NCBI GenBank assembly: GCA_964572065.1
Contig: CAZNER010000026.1
Location: 1-26,147, forward strand
Direction of reading: 5' to 3'
From: CAZNER01 sp964572065
GTDB lineage: Bacteria; Patescibacteriota; Dojkabacteria; JAHIVN01
DNA: 26,147 nucleotides
In this document: positions 19,801 through 26,147 of the stretch, in pieces
Position numbering within the stretch: the stretch's first letter is position 1
How the letters are laid out: each line of letters opens with the position of its first letter
Program-made: the position numbers and the translations under genes
The notes under the pieces: generated by a model
Databases searched by the model: none
Told to the model about the DNA's origin: nothing
Seen by the model: only the letters and a program-made list of their open reading frames with translations

Positions 19801-19927
19801 CTAGTCCCAAAACAGAAAAGACTGAAAGGAATATAAGAAGATAATTTTTTAAAAATTTATCGATTGTGTTCTTTGTTTTAGAGGTGGACTCTTTAATTAA
19901 ATTTTGTATGTTCATTCTATTATCCAT
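10879..19927 (-). CDS. Giant glycine-rich surface protein, split by scaffold gap
   Basis: Two frames, 14949-19927 and 10879-14848, meet at the N-run; they encode one protein of about 2,991 residues if the gap is 27 bases. In order it has: a basic N-terminus and membrane segment (about 28-48); a first glycine-rich module (80-330); a fibronectin-like domain ending in YKWRARV (345-470); a Big_1/invasin-like Ig domain (475-580); a second Ig-like region; then tandem modules of about 350-365 residues with the marks 'ESYDNEDxDYTNDYGV', 'GGSYGGYG', 'GSIWI' and 'AGPGTIYIE'. A second 'YKWRGRV' domain and four CGNGIVEVGEQCD-type cysteine repeats (about 2453-2660) follow. LPVTG (11827-11841) is next, then a membrane helix, a carboxypeptidase-regulatory-like domain, two helices and a second such domain. 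It is probably a cell-surface fibre or adhesin. Start ATG at 19927; stop TGA. The end residues MLTIYKLEAI and KLFYISRLSRR of the two separate frames are gap artefacts. Confidence 0.8.
11827..11841 (-). other. LPVTG sortase-like motif inside giant protein
   Basis: These 15 bases encode LPVTG, directly followed by a hydrophobic helix of about 26 residues and a basic stretch (KREKK), the arrangement of a sortase sorting signal. Unlike a classic signal it is not C-terminal: 315 residues with two more membrane helices and two globular domains follow. No sortase gene is visible in the window. Confidence 0.6.
11868..12495 (-). repeat. Four cysteine-rich CGNG repeats in giant protein
   Basis: Four consecutive units of about 50 residues each carry CGNGxxExxEQCD followed by a cysteine-rich part of the form 'C-x-D/S-F...G-x-L-x-C...C-x-x-D-x-S/N-x-C'. 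They resemble DUF4215/myxococcal cysteine-rich repeats, found in secreted proteins and probably disulfide bonded. Acidic spacers separate some of them. They stand between the glycine-rich region and the membrane anchor, like a stalk. Confidence 0.7.
13723..15003 (-). repeat. Near-identical DNA repeats flanking the scaffold gap
   Basis: Bases 14794-14848 left of the gap are identical to 13723-13777, and bases 14949-15003 right of it are identical to 13805-13859, 55 bases on each side. The gap therefore lies in a repeat copy whose other copy is intact. Such long exact matches explain why assembly broke here. The intervening 27 bases at 13778-13804 are the best guess for the missing sequence. 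Confidence 0.85.
14849..14948. other. Scaffold gap of 100 N
   Basis: Exactly 100 unknown bases, a conventional placeholder for a gap of unknown size, interrupt the giant gene. Taken literally, 100 bases breaks the reading frame. A length of 27 bases restores it. Confidence 0.98.
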
Positions 19928-19946
19928 AGATATAAAATAATTATCG

Positions 19947-20013
19947 GTATGTATAGCATACTTTTATAAAATTATATATTTTTATTTGCCTGAATTGGCA
20001 GTTATGTAGCATA
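19947..20013. promoter_or_regulatory. Two palindromic operator-like sites in the divergent promoter region
   Basis: GTATG-TATAG-CATAC (19947-19961) and TATG-TAG-CATA (20003-20013) are dyads that share the right half CATACTTTT. A third small dyad, TGCC-TGAATT-GGCA, lies between them. The sites lie between the giant gene (minus) and fmt (plus), the second just upstream of the fmt promoter. They may bind a regulator of either gene; which one is unknown. Confidence 0.35.
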
Positions 20014-20017
20014 CTTT

Positions 20018-20046
20018 TTGAGGAATAAACTACTTTGGATTATAAT
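20018..20046 (+). promoter_or_regulatory. Promoter of fmt
   Basis: TTGAGG (20018-20023), a 17-base spacer and a perfect TATAAT (20041-20046) form a good sigma-70 promoter. Start of transcription would be near 20053, 27 bases before the fmt ATG. A second TATAAT at 20051-20056 is an alternative -10. Confidence 0.6.
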
Positions 20047-20079
20047 AAAGTATAATATTTATATTGTCAATTTGATAAA

Positions 20080-21012
20080 ATGATAAAGTTGTTATTTTTT
20101 GGTTCAGGTTACTTTCCTACTCCAATTTTAGATAGAATTATTAAATCGGACGAGATAGACGTCAAGGGTTTAGTTACATCAAGTAAGGTAGAGGGGAATA
20201 TAGAAAACGATGTTTATACACTAGCAAAGAAATATAATATAGGCATATACCAGCCATTTAATGTAAATCAACAATCAGATGATATACTAGGTAAGGTAAA
20301 TCCAGATGTAATTCTAGTATGTAATTATGGTCAGTTTTTAGGTACGAAAATTCTGAAATATCCAAAACATAAATGTTTAAATATTCATTTCTCTTTGTTG
20401 CCGATCTTACGAGGCGCTTGTCCTATTGAGATGGCAATCATAAAAGGATTGGAAGAAACTGGTATAACAATACAGATTATGGAAGAAAAAATGGATACTG
20501 GAGATGTACTGTTTCAAAAACCAATTAAAATTTCTAATGATGAAACAGGAGGTTCTCTTGCAAAAAAGCTGCAAAAGTTAAGTGTTGATAATATTGAGAA
20601 TGTTATAAAAGAATGGGTAAATAAAGAAATAATTCCTATGACACAGGATCATTCAAAAGCAACTTATTGTTTTAGAGAAGATATATCAAAGAAGGCAGCA
20701 AGGATAGATTGGAGTGAAAAATCAGATTTAATAGAGAGAAAGGTTAGAGCTTTTAATCCTAGACCTGGAGCTTGGATATTATTAAAAATTGATAAACAAA
20801 AGAAGAGATTAAAAATATATAGTGTAAAGGTTAGTAATATAAAATTAGATTTAAATCATGGAGATGTCAGTGTGCACAATGATAAATTGTATATAAGAGC
20901 CAGAGATAAAGTTCTATCAATCGAGAAAGTGCAACTAGAAGGCAGAAAAAAGATGCCAGTATCTGAATTTCTTAAAGGATTCAGAAAAGATATTATTGTA
21001 TGCTATAGTTAG
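20080..21012 (+). CDS. fmt: Methionyl-tRNA formyltransferase
   Basis: Fmt transfers a formyl group from 10-formyl-tetrahydrofolate to the amino group of initiator Met-tRNA. The N-terminal formyltransferase domain (about 1-180) has the catalytic Asn101 and His103 in CLNIHFSLLP, the family signature SLLPILRGACP (105-115), and the catalytic Asp139 in MDTGD, 36 residues after the His as in the E. coli enzyme. The C-terminal domain (about 200-305) carries FNPRPGAWI, as in Fmt. The length of 310 residues is standard. It is transcribed alone on the plus strand from its own promoter and overlaps the stop of the converging small gene. Confidence 0.93.
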   Translation: MIKLLFFGSGYFPTPILDRIIKSDEIDVKGLVTSSKVEGNIENDVYTLAKKYNIGIYQPFNVNQQSDDILGKVNPDVILVCNYGQFLGTKILKYPKHKCLNIHFSLLPILRGACPIEMAIIKGLEETGITIQIMEEKMDTGDVLFQKPIKISNDETGGSLAKKLQKLSVDNIENVIKEWVNKEIIPMTQDHSKATYCFREDISKKAARIDWSEKSDLIERKVRAFNPRPGAWILLKIDKQKKRLKIYSVKVSNIKLDLNHGDVSVHNDKLYIRARDKVLSIEKVQLEGRKKMPVSEFLKGFRKDIIVCYS

Positions 21013-21293
21013 ATTTCCTTTTGTAATATAAAGAAAGGGATGTATTCTCTTACAAATTTTTCGATTTTTTTGTTTTCATTAATCACTATTTCATAACCCT
21101 TAACATAGTTATCTTCAAATCCTTCAATGGGGCGAAGATATGGATCTGTAAAAGATATATGTGATTTTAGATTTTGTGGGAGTTCTTTAAATACAAGATT
21201 AATTATGATTCCGATTTTACTTTCATTTGGTTTTTGTTTGAATTTCTGTAAATCACGAGCAGTAATTGTAATTAAATCGTATGGTGTACTCAT
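21009..21293 (-). CDS. Small hypothetical protein
   Basis: I do not recognise this 94-residue protein. It is soluble, mixed alpha/beta in appearance and without cysteines or membrane segments; the middle part has ISFTDPYLRPIEGFEDNYVKGYEIVI. It converges on fmt with a four-base overlap of the two ends. Its ATG lies inside the left arm of a perfect 10-bp palindrome (21289-21324). A real gene is likely because it fills the space with a clean frame and a sensible composition, but no function can be given. Confidence 0.55.
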   Translation of the reverse strand: MSTPYDLITITARDLQKFKQKPNESKIGIIINLVFKELPQNLKSHISFTDPYLRPIEGFEDNYVKGYEIVINENKKIEKFVREYIPFFILQKEI

Positions 21294-21324
21294 GATATGT
21301 GTTTAATAATTAATATATCATGAG
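21289..21324. promoter_or_regulatory. 10-bp palindrome over the start of the small gene
   Basis: CTCATGATAT (21289-21298) is mirrored exactly by ATATCATGAG (21315-21324) with a 16-base AT spacer. The left arm includes the start codon of the gene at 21009-21293. It could be an operator, or an RNA hairpin that hides the start codon. Confidence 0.4.
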
Positions 21325-21392
21325 TTTATACCTCTTTTATCTACATGTAAGTAACAAATAGGTGACAAAAAGGTGAAATTGAAGAGGATGGG

Positions 21393-22529
21393 CTATTTAA
21401 ATAGATTGTTGAGGATTCCTCCTTTTTTGTCTTTTATTTCCCATAATTTTTTCCATAGTTCTTTTTGTTCTTTATTTAGTCTTTTTGGAATTTTTATTTT
21501 TAGTTTTATATATTGATTACCATTTCCATCCCCTCTTAATTTAGGAGCTCCTTTCTTGCTTAATCTTAAGATGGTGCCTGGTTGAGTTCCAGGTTTAATT
21601 TTAACATTTATATCTCCATGTAGAGTTGGTACTTTGATTTTACCACCAAGTACTGCTTGAGTAACATCAATTTTTTCTTCTAAGTATATGTCATTTCCTT
21701 GTCTGTCAAATATTTTGTGAGGTTTGACTTCGATTTGTACATATAAGTCTCCGTATCTTCCCCCATTTGACCCGGAATTACCTTTTTCTTTGAATCTTAG
21801 TATTAAACCATCGGGTGTGCCTTTAGGAATTTTTAATATAATCTTTTCTGTTTCTTTTATTTGTCCATTACCATTACATTTTTCACATATCTCTTTGATA
21901 ACTTTACCAGTTCCCTTACATTCGGGACATGTAGTAGTTGTTTGAATGGTTCCTAAAAAGCTTCTTTGTACTCTTGTGACTCTACCTTGTCCATTGCATT
22001 GTTTGCATGTTTCCATACTAGTACCGTTTTTGGCTCCCGTACCATTACATTTATCACATTGTATTTCCCTTTTATAGTTGATTGTTTCTTCTTTACCGAA
22101 AATTGCATCTTCGAACTCGAGAGACAGTTTTATCTGAATGTCAGATCCTTGTGTTGCGTTTCTTTTTGTTCTAGCTTTTGAAAAGCCTCCTCCAAAGAAA
22201 GAATCAAATATACTCCCAATATCTGAGAAGTCTCCAAAACCTGAGGTGTCAAAATTTGAATAATCGGCACCTTGAGGAAATCCTCCAAATCCTCCTTCAA
22301 ATCCGCTTGTGCCTGCGTGACCGTACTGGTCATAGGCTGATCTTTTTTGATCATCAGATAGTACTTCATAAGCTTCTTGAACTTCTTTAAATTTATCTTC
22401 AGCATCAGCAGATTTATTTACATCTGGATGGTATTTTTTGGCGAGTTTTCTATATGCTTTTTTAATTTCAGTCTTAGAAGCATCTTTAGAAACACCTAAT
22501 ACTTCATAATAGTCTTTCTTATCTGCCAT
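21393..22529 (-). CDS. dnaJ: Chaperone DnaJ
   Basis: DnaJ stimulates DnaK ATPase and delivers unfolded proteins. The J domain (about 5-70) has the HPD triad in KKYHPDVNK. A Gly/Phe-rich linker (about 75-120) follows, then four zinc-binding CxxCxGxG-type repeats: CDKCNGTG, CKQCNGQG, CPECKGTG and CEKCNGNG. The C-terminal substrate-binding domain runs to residue 378. All hallmarks of a type I DnaJ are intact. No dnaK, grpE or hrcA is adjacent and I see no CIRCE operator upstream. ATG at 22529. Confidence 0.97.
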   Translation of the reverse strand: MADKKDYYEVLGVSKDASKTEIKKAYRKLAKKYHPDVNKSADAEDKFKEVQEAYEVLSDDQKRSAYDQYGHAGTSGFEGGFGGFPQGADYSNFDTSGFGDFSDIGSIFDSFFGGGFSKARTKRNATQGSDIQIKLSLEFEDAIFGKEETINYKREIQCDKCNGTGAKNGTSMETCKQCNGQGRVTRVQRSFLGTIQTTTTCPECKGTGKVIKEICEKCNGNGQIKETEKIILKIPKGTPDGLILRFKEKGNSGSNGGRYGDLYVQIEVKPHKIFDRQGNDIYLEEKIDVTQAVLGGKIKVPTLHGDINVKIKPGTQPGTILRLSKKGAPKLRGDGNGNQYIKLKIKIPKRLNKEQKELWKKLWEIKDKKGGILNNLFK

Positions 22530-22693
22530 AAATATTTAGCATAATTAAATAAAATGCCTTGTTTGTTGTATAATTTAATATTAAAAATATGATTTGGTAA
22601 TAAAGTTGTTATTTCCCTAAATTTGTATCATATTCAATTTCAGTATTTGAAATTATAACATAATTTGAGTCAAGGAATAATAATTAGGTATTA

Positions 22694-23161
22694 CTATTTT
22701 TCTAAATGTTGTTTAATTATTGGAACTAAGAATATAACCCAATTCTCATCAAATTTAAATGTTTCAAATATATCTCTATCGTTTATATCAAAAACAATTG
22801 CTTTTACTGGTTTTTTACGCAGATACGATTCTATAGCATATGACTCTCCACTTACAATAAGGAATCTATAGTTTCCCTTTATTATTATAACAGGGGGTAT
22901 AGGCTTTTTCATGTTTATATATTTTTTAATTCCACCAACTAATACTTTTGATATTTTTTCTTTTGATATTATTTCCAATGATTCTGCTTGAAAGGTTGTA
23001 GAGTAAATAGACGTGTCTTCAGGAATATTATTATTCTTGTTAAATTCTTGTAGAGAGAATAATAAATTCCTTAATTCTTCAGGTCTTAGATCTGAGAAGG
23101 TTTGAGTTAATTTCGCTATTAAGTTATTAAATTTTTTAAAGTATATTATTTGGTTATCCAT
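22694..23161 (-). CDS. ParB-like domain protein without the catalytic motif
   Basis: This 155-residue soluble protein has a helical N-terminal half, then PPVIIIKGNYRFLIVSGESYAIESYLRKKPVKAIVFDI at about 88-125. The pattern 'PPhhhhxGxYxhhxGxxxAhxxxLxxxxVxAhh' fits the ParB/sulfiredoxin-like fold, but the usual GHHR or GERR box reads SGESY. If the assignment is right, it has probably lost nuclease or NTP-binding activity and serves a binding role. The gene is divergent from rmuC across a 100-base region. The fold call rests on a short pattern and needs a profile search. Confidence 0.45.
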   Translation of the reverse strand: MDNQIIYFKKFNNLIAKLTQTFSDLRPEELRNLLFSLQEFNKNNNIPEDTSIYSTTFQAESLEIISKEKISKVLVGGIKKYINMKKPIPPVIIIKGNYRFLIVSGESYAIESYLRKKPVKAIVFDINDRDIFETFKFDENWVIFLVPIIKQHLEK

Positions 23162-23204
23162 AATTATAATATTAGAGCATTTTATAAAACTTTAAAAGAT
23201 TTAT

Positions 23205-23233
23205 TTTACTCAAGTAGTCCTCTGTAATATAAT
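23205..23233 (+). promoter_or_regulatory. Putative rmuC promoter
   Basis: TTTACT (23205-23210), 17 bases, and a perfect TATAAT (23228-23233) stand 28 bases before the rmuC ATG. Confidence 0.45.
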
Positions 23234-23261
23234 CATTTATATAATTTTAATTATTTTATTA

Positions 23262-24380
23262 ATGGATATTGATATTTTATTAGGCTTGTTTGGGATAGGT
23301 ATTTCTATTTTACTAGGGTTCTTTTTTATCATCAAGAAACTAGATTATTTTAAAAAAGATGAATCCCAAGATAAAAGTATTGTGCTTTTGCAAAAGCAAA
23401 TATCAGATCTAACAATGGATTTAAATTCCAGGCTTTCTGAACAGAACAAGACTATTAGGGAGCAGATGTATGAGTCGAATAAGACTATTCAGAAACAGTT
23501 TGCTATTTCTAGTAAGAACCTGCGGGAAATCAATCAATCTAGTTCGAAGATTGTTAAGGAAGTAACGGAAAAGTTGACAAAGCTTGATGAAACCAATAAG
23601 CAAGTTGTAAGCTTTGCAGATCAACTCCAAAGCTTGGAGAATATATTGAAAAATCCAAAACAAAGGGGGATTTTAGGAGAATATTTTTTAGAAACTTTAT
23701 TAGGTAATTTACTTCCTCCATCTCAATATAAAATGCAGTATAAATTTAAAGATGGAGATATAGTTGATGCTGTGATTTTCATTAAAGATAAAATAATACC
23801 TATTGATGCTAAATTTTCTTTGGAAGCTTATAACAAGATCCAGAAGGAAAAGAGTAAAGAAAGAAGAAAGGATTTGATAAAGCAATTTAAGGGTGATTTA
23901 AAAAATAGAATTGATGAGACAAGTAAATATATAAGGGAGGATGAAAAAACAACTAACTTTGCATTTATGTTTATTCCTGCTGAAGGTATTTATTATAACT
24001 TATTAGTTTACAAGATTGGGTCAGAAGTGAGTTCTAAAGATTTAATAGAGTATGCATTTTCAAAAAAGGTAATAATTGTTTCTCCTAATTCATTTTTTGC
24101 TTATTTACAGACAGTTTTACAGGCTTTGAAAACACTGAAAGTGCAGGAGTCGGTTCAAGAGATTATTAAAAATGTCATTAAACTTCAGAGGCATATATCG
24201 ACATATGATAATAATATGCAAAAACTCGGGAAACATATAGGAACTGTAGTTAATACATATAACTCCTCATATAAGGAGTTTAAGAAAATTGATAAAGATG
24301 TTACAAAGATATCTGGCAATAATGGAAAAGTTGAACCAGTGATATTAGATAAGCCACAAGAATTTGAGGATAAAAAATGA
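23262..24380 (+). CDS. rmuC: DNA recombination protein RmuC family
   Basis: RmuC proteins limit certain DNA rearrangements and have a nuclease-like core, anchored to the membrane. Residues about 5-26 are a membrane helix. Residues 35-130 form a long coiled coil rich in Gln, Lys and Ser. The conserved core begins with KNPKQRGILGEYFLETLL (131-148), followed by DGDIVDAVIFI and the restriction-nuclease-like PIDAKFSLEAY around 176-186, then FMFIPAEGIYYNL. These all match RmuC. The length of 372 residues is somewhat shorter than the E. coli protein (475 residues). It ends four bases before the converging cysteine-rich gene. Its exact biochemical action is unsettled in general. Confidence 0.92.
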   Translation: MDIDILLGLFGIGISILLGFFFIIKKLDYFKKDESQDKSIVLLQKQISDLTMDLNSRLSEQNKTIREQMYESNKTIQKQFAISSKNLREINQSSSKIVKEVTEKLTKLDETNKQVVSFADQLQSLENILKNPKQRGILGEYFLETLLGNLLPPSQYKMQYKFKDGDIVDAVIFIKDKIIPIDAKFSLEAYNKIQKEKSKERRKDLIKQFKGDLKNRIDETSKYIREDEKTTNFAFMFIPAEGIYYNLLVYKIGSEVSSKDLIEYAFSKKVIIVSPNSFFAYLQTVLQALKTLKVQESVQEIIKNVIKLQRHISTYDNNMQKLGKHIGTVVNTYNSSYKEFKKIDKDVTKISGNNGKVEPVILDKPQEFEDKK

Positions 24381-24384
24381 TTAT

Positions 24385-24843
24385 TTAGTCCATGCAGATA
24401 GAGTTAACGATTCCTCCATCTATGAATTTAAAACAACTGTTCGGATTGAAATCATCACTGCAGTAACCCATTTTTTCTTCTCCAAGAGTATCATCCTCAT
24501 CAGCTAGACACCAGCCTTCACATTCGCTATTATCGGAACATGGACTTCCTCTATCACTTGTAACCATAATACATGTTTCGTTCTCGTTATCATATCTACC
24601 ACCCTGCTCTCTACATTTATCAGCTTCGGATATTTCTTCAGTATCGCTTTCATTGGTTATCATTCGTGAAATTATATCAACTCCTGTTGTAACGAGAACA
24701 CCAGCTGTAAAACCAACAAGAACAAGACCAGTTTGGAGCCAAGGGAACATACTTGATTTAGAATCCTTTTTAGATTTGAAGGTGTCTTTTACCGCTTGCC
24801 AAAAGCTGATATTGTTTTGTTTGTTTATTTGTTTTTCGTTCAT
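24385..24843 (-). CDS. Cysteine-rich single-pass membrane protein
   Basis: This 152-residue protein has a basic cytoplasmic N-terminus (1-33), one membrane helix at about 34-57, and an acidic extracytoplasmic part with eight cysteines (77, 91, 102, 108, 112, 128, 137, 150). The last part contains GSPCSDNSECEGWC, a pattern seen in secreted cysteine-rich proteins, and an even cysteine number suits disulfides. It lies 14 bases downstream of the sensor gene and in the same direction, so they may be co-transcribed. No function is assigned. Confidence 0.65.
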   Translation of the reverse strand: MNEKQINKQNNISFWQAVKDTFKSKKDSKSSMFPWLQTGLVLVGFTAGVLVTTGVDIISRMITNESDTEEISEADKCREQGGRYDNENETCIMVTSDRGSPCSDNSECEGWCLADEDDTLGEEKMGYCSDDFNPNSCFKFIDGGIVNSICMD

Positions 24844-24857
24844 AAAATAAAGAGGGA

Positions 24858-26147
24858 TTAAAATATAATTTTTACTACTAATTTATTATTGCTTATTTTT
24901 ATATTAAAATCAAAACCAAGATAATTTGAAATTATATTTGCATTTGAGAATTCTAATCCACTACCTTTGTAATTTGATAAGATATTTTCATTACTAGAGA
25001 AAAACGGTTTTATGAGGTCGTTATTTATAGATGGATCTGTTTTTACATCAGTTGTAATTTTTAAAGAGGGTTTTTTAAAATTTTCATCTTCATCAAATGT
25101 AAGACTGATTTTCGATGTTGTTGATAAATAGAATGATCCTTTAATTGCAGAATTGAGTAGTTTCTTACATAAAAGTATATCAGTTTCTAAATCGATTGTT
25201 TTATTTTGATATATAGGAGAAATATCCCATATATCTACTTCTCCTAAGGTAGATAGTTGTTCTATGACACTTTTAGTTATGGATTTCAAATCTGTATTAG
25301 ATAATACAATCTGGTGATTACCACTTAGTATTTTATTTCTGATTTCGGTGTCCTTTAATACCAGAGTAATTGTATTTATTCTATTTATTAAATTTTTACT
25401 TTTAGGATCATTATTTGAAATTAATTTATTAATGTTTTGTATATTTAAGCTTATACGATTGTTTAGCAATTTGTTAAAAGAAGAGCTTTGAGCATAGTGT
25501 GACTTTGGGGGCTGTTTAACTGTTATTATAAAGCCCGTTAATTTATTATTATAAATTAACGGAGTTTGTTTTATTAGAAAATTCTTAAATTTATCATATT
25601 GATTTTTATAATATATCTTCCAGATTAATTTCTGGGGTGAAGAGCTTTGGAGATTTTTATAAAATTGGCTTGTCTTTACCAGTTTTTGGTTGGATACAGG
25701 ATCATAGAAATTTAGTTCAGTCAACTTTTTACCAAGCAGAAATTTTGACGCTAAATTAAAATTGTTCTCTATCCATTTAGAAATTTTAACTATTTCAAGA
25801 TTAATGTTTATTATTATTATACCTTGGTTAACTTCTTGAAGAAGAGTTTCGTCTTCGATGTCTTTTAAAGTTAAAAGGTCCTTTGATAAAAGTAGGAGGT
25901 CCTTTTTCTCACGTAAATTACTTATATAAGCAGAAATAATAACGACAAGAGGGATTGAGGAAGGAATCGATAGTAAATTTATAAAAGATTCCGTTTCTAA
26001 GCTTTGAAAAAATAATACAAGTGATGAATATTTATATATTTCAGTGATTATTATAGAAAAGGATATTATAATTGCCTCAAAGATAACTATTTCTTTGGAT
26101 GTAAATATACCAACAAATATTAAAAGGAAATAAAGTATAAAATAATA
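24858..26147 (-). CDS. Membrane sensor protein, PAS plus degenerate histidine kinase, partial
   Basis: The frame stays open from the stop at 24858 to the right edge (429 visible residues), so the TTG at 25724 is only an internal codon and the true start is outside the window. From the edge inward: about three hydrophobic segments (YYFILYFLLIFVGIF, EIVIFEAIIISFSIII, and IPSSIPLVVIISAYI), a short coiled linker, a PAS-like domain (from TLLQEVNQGIIIININLEI onward), a helical dimerisation region and an ATPase-like end. N-box-like LLNSAIK, F-box-like IKPFFSS and G2-like YKGSGLEFSNA are visible. The expected phosphoacceptor His region reads LLNNRISL without His, and the G1 box lacks its DxGxG glycines. 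It may be a pseudokinase or an atypical sensor. No response regulator is seen nearby. Confidence 0.65.
   Translation of the reverse strand, partial: YYFILYFLLIFVGIFTSKEIVIFEAIIISFSIIITEIYKYSSLVLFFQSLETESFINLLSIPSSIPLVVIISAYISNLREKKDLLLLSKDLLTLKDIEDETLLQEVNQGIIIININLEIVKISKWIENNFNLASKFLLGKKLTELNFYDPVSNQKLVKTSQFYKNLQSSSPQKLIWKIYYKNQYDKFKNFLIKQTPLIYNNKLTGFIITVKQPPKSHYAQSSSFNKLLNNRISLNIQNINKLISNNDPKSKNLINRINTITLVLKDTEIRNKILSGNHQIVLSNTDLKSITKSVIEQLSTLGEVDIWDISPIYQNKTIDLETDILLCKKLLNSAIKGSFYLSTTSKISLTFDEDENFKKPSLKITTDVKTDPSINNDLIKPFFSSNENILSNYKGSGLEFSNANIISNYLGFDFNIKISNNKLVVKIIF

Noticed and set aside
22530..22693. CIRCE or other heat-shock operator upstream of dnaJ
   Set aside because: No TTAGCACTC-N9-GAGTGCTAA pattern or near match is present in the upstream bases.
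25722..25724. TTG start of a 288-residue protein
   Set aside because: The frame remains open upstream to the window edge and encodes PAS and membrane segments, so this codon is internal.
1..26147. Recoding of TGA as glycine (SR1/Gracilibacteria-type code)
   Set aside because: Genes read cleanly with the standard code, and TGA acts as a terminal stop for the giant gene; no conserved glycine positions coincide with in-frame TGA.

Overview
The window is AT-rich DNA that looks like a chromosomal contig from a Candidate Phyla Radiation (Patescibacteria-like) bacterium. The reasons are low GC outside the glycine-rich gene, short tightly packed genes, TTG starts, no Shine-Dalgarno motif at any visible start, standard stop usage (TGA is a real stop, so not the UGA-glycine lineages), and a very large glycine-rich surface protein. 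This placement is an inference; no rRNA or other phylogenetic marker was used. A run of 100 N at 14849-14948 marks a scaffold gap.

Positions 1-10658, all on the minus strand and read from right to left, form a surface-polysaccharide locus: ABC-2 exporter permease (Wzm type), a GT2 glycosyltransferase with an extra domain, an RmlD-like reductase, RmlB, RmlA, a 486-base non-coding gap rich in inverted repeats, the Wzt exporter ATPase with a sugar-binding tail, a methyltransferase fused to two GT2 domains, a 24-codon ORF, and a GT-C type membrane protein cut by the window edge. Together they suggest synthesis of dTDP-6-deoxysugar, assembly of a glycan on the cytoplasmic face, possible methyl capping, recognition by Wzt and export by Wzm/Wzt. 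No rmlC is present. The intergenic gap also holds a candidate plus-strand small RNA.

Positions 10659-19927 hold an 11-copy heptanucleotide tandem repeat followed by one giant minus-strand gene. The scaffold gap splits it into two apparent ORFs. Copying the 27 bases found at the same place in a second copy of the internal repeat restores one reading frame of 2,991 codons. The product has an N-terminal membrane segment, about six glycine-rich modules, Ig-like and fibronectin-like domains, four cysteine-rich CGNG...C repeats, an LPVTG motif, and an unusual 315-residue tail with more membrane segments and two carboxypeptidase-regulatory-like domains.

Positions 19928-26147 are mostly housekeeping or small genes: fmt, a small unknown protein, dnaJ, a ParB-like protein lacking the usual catalytic motif, rmuC, a cysteine-rich membrane protein, and a membrane sensor with PAS and degenerate histidine-kinase domains that runs off the right edge. 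A compact divergent regulatory region lies between the giant gene and fmt.
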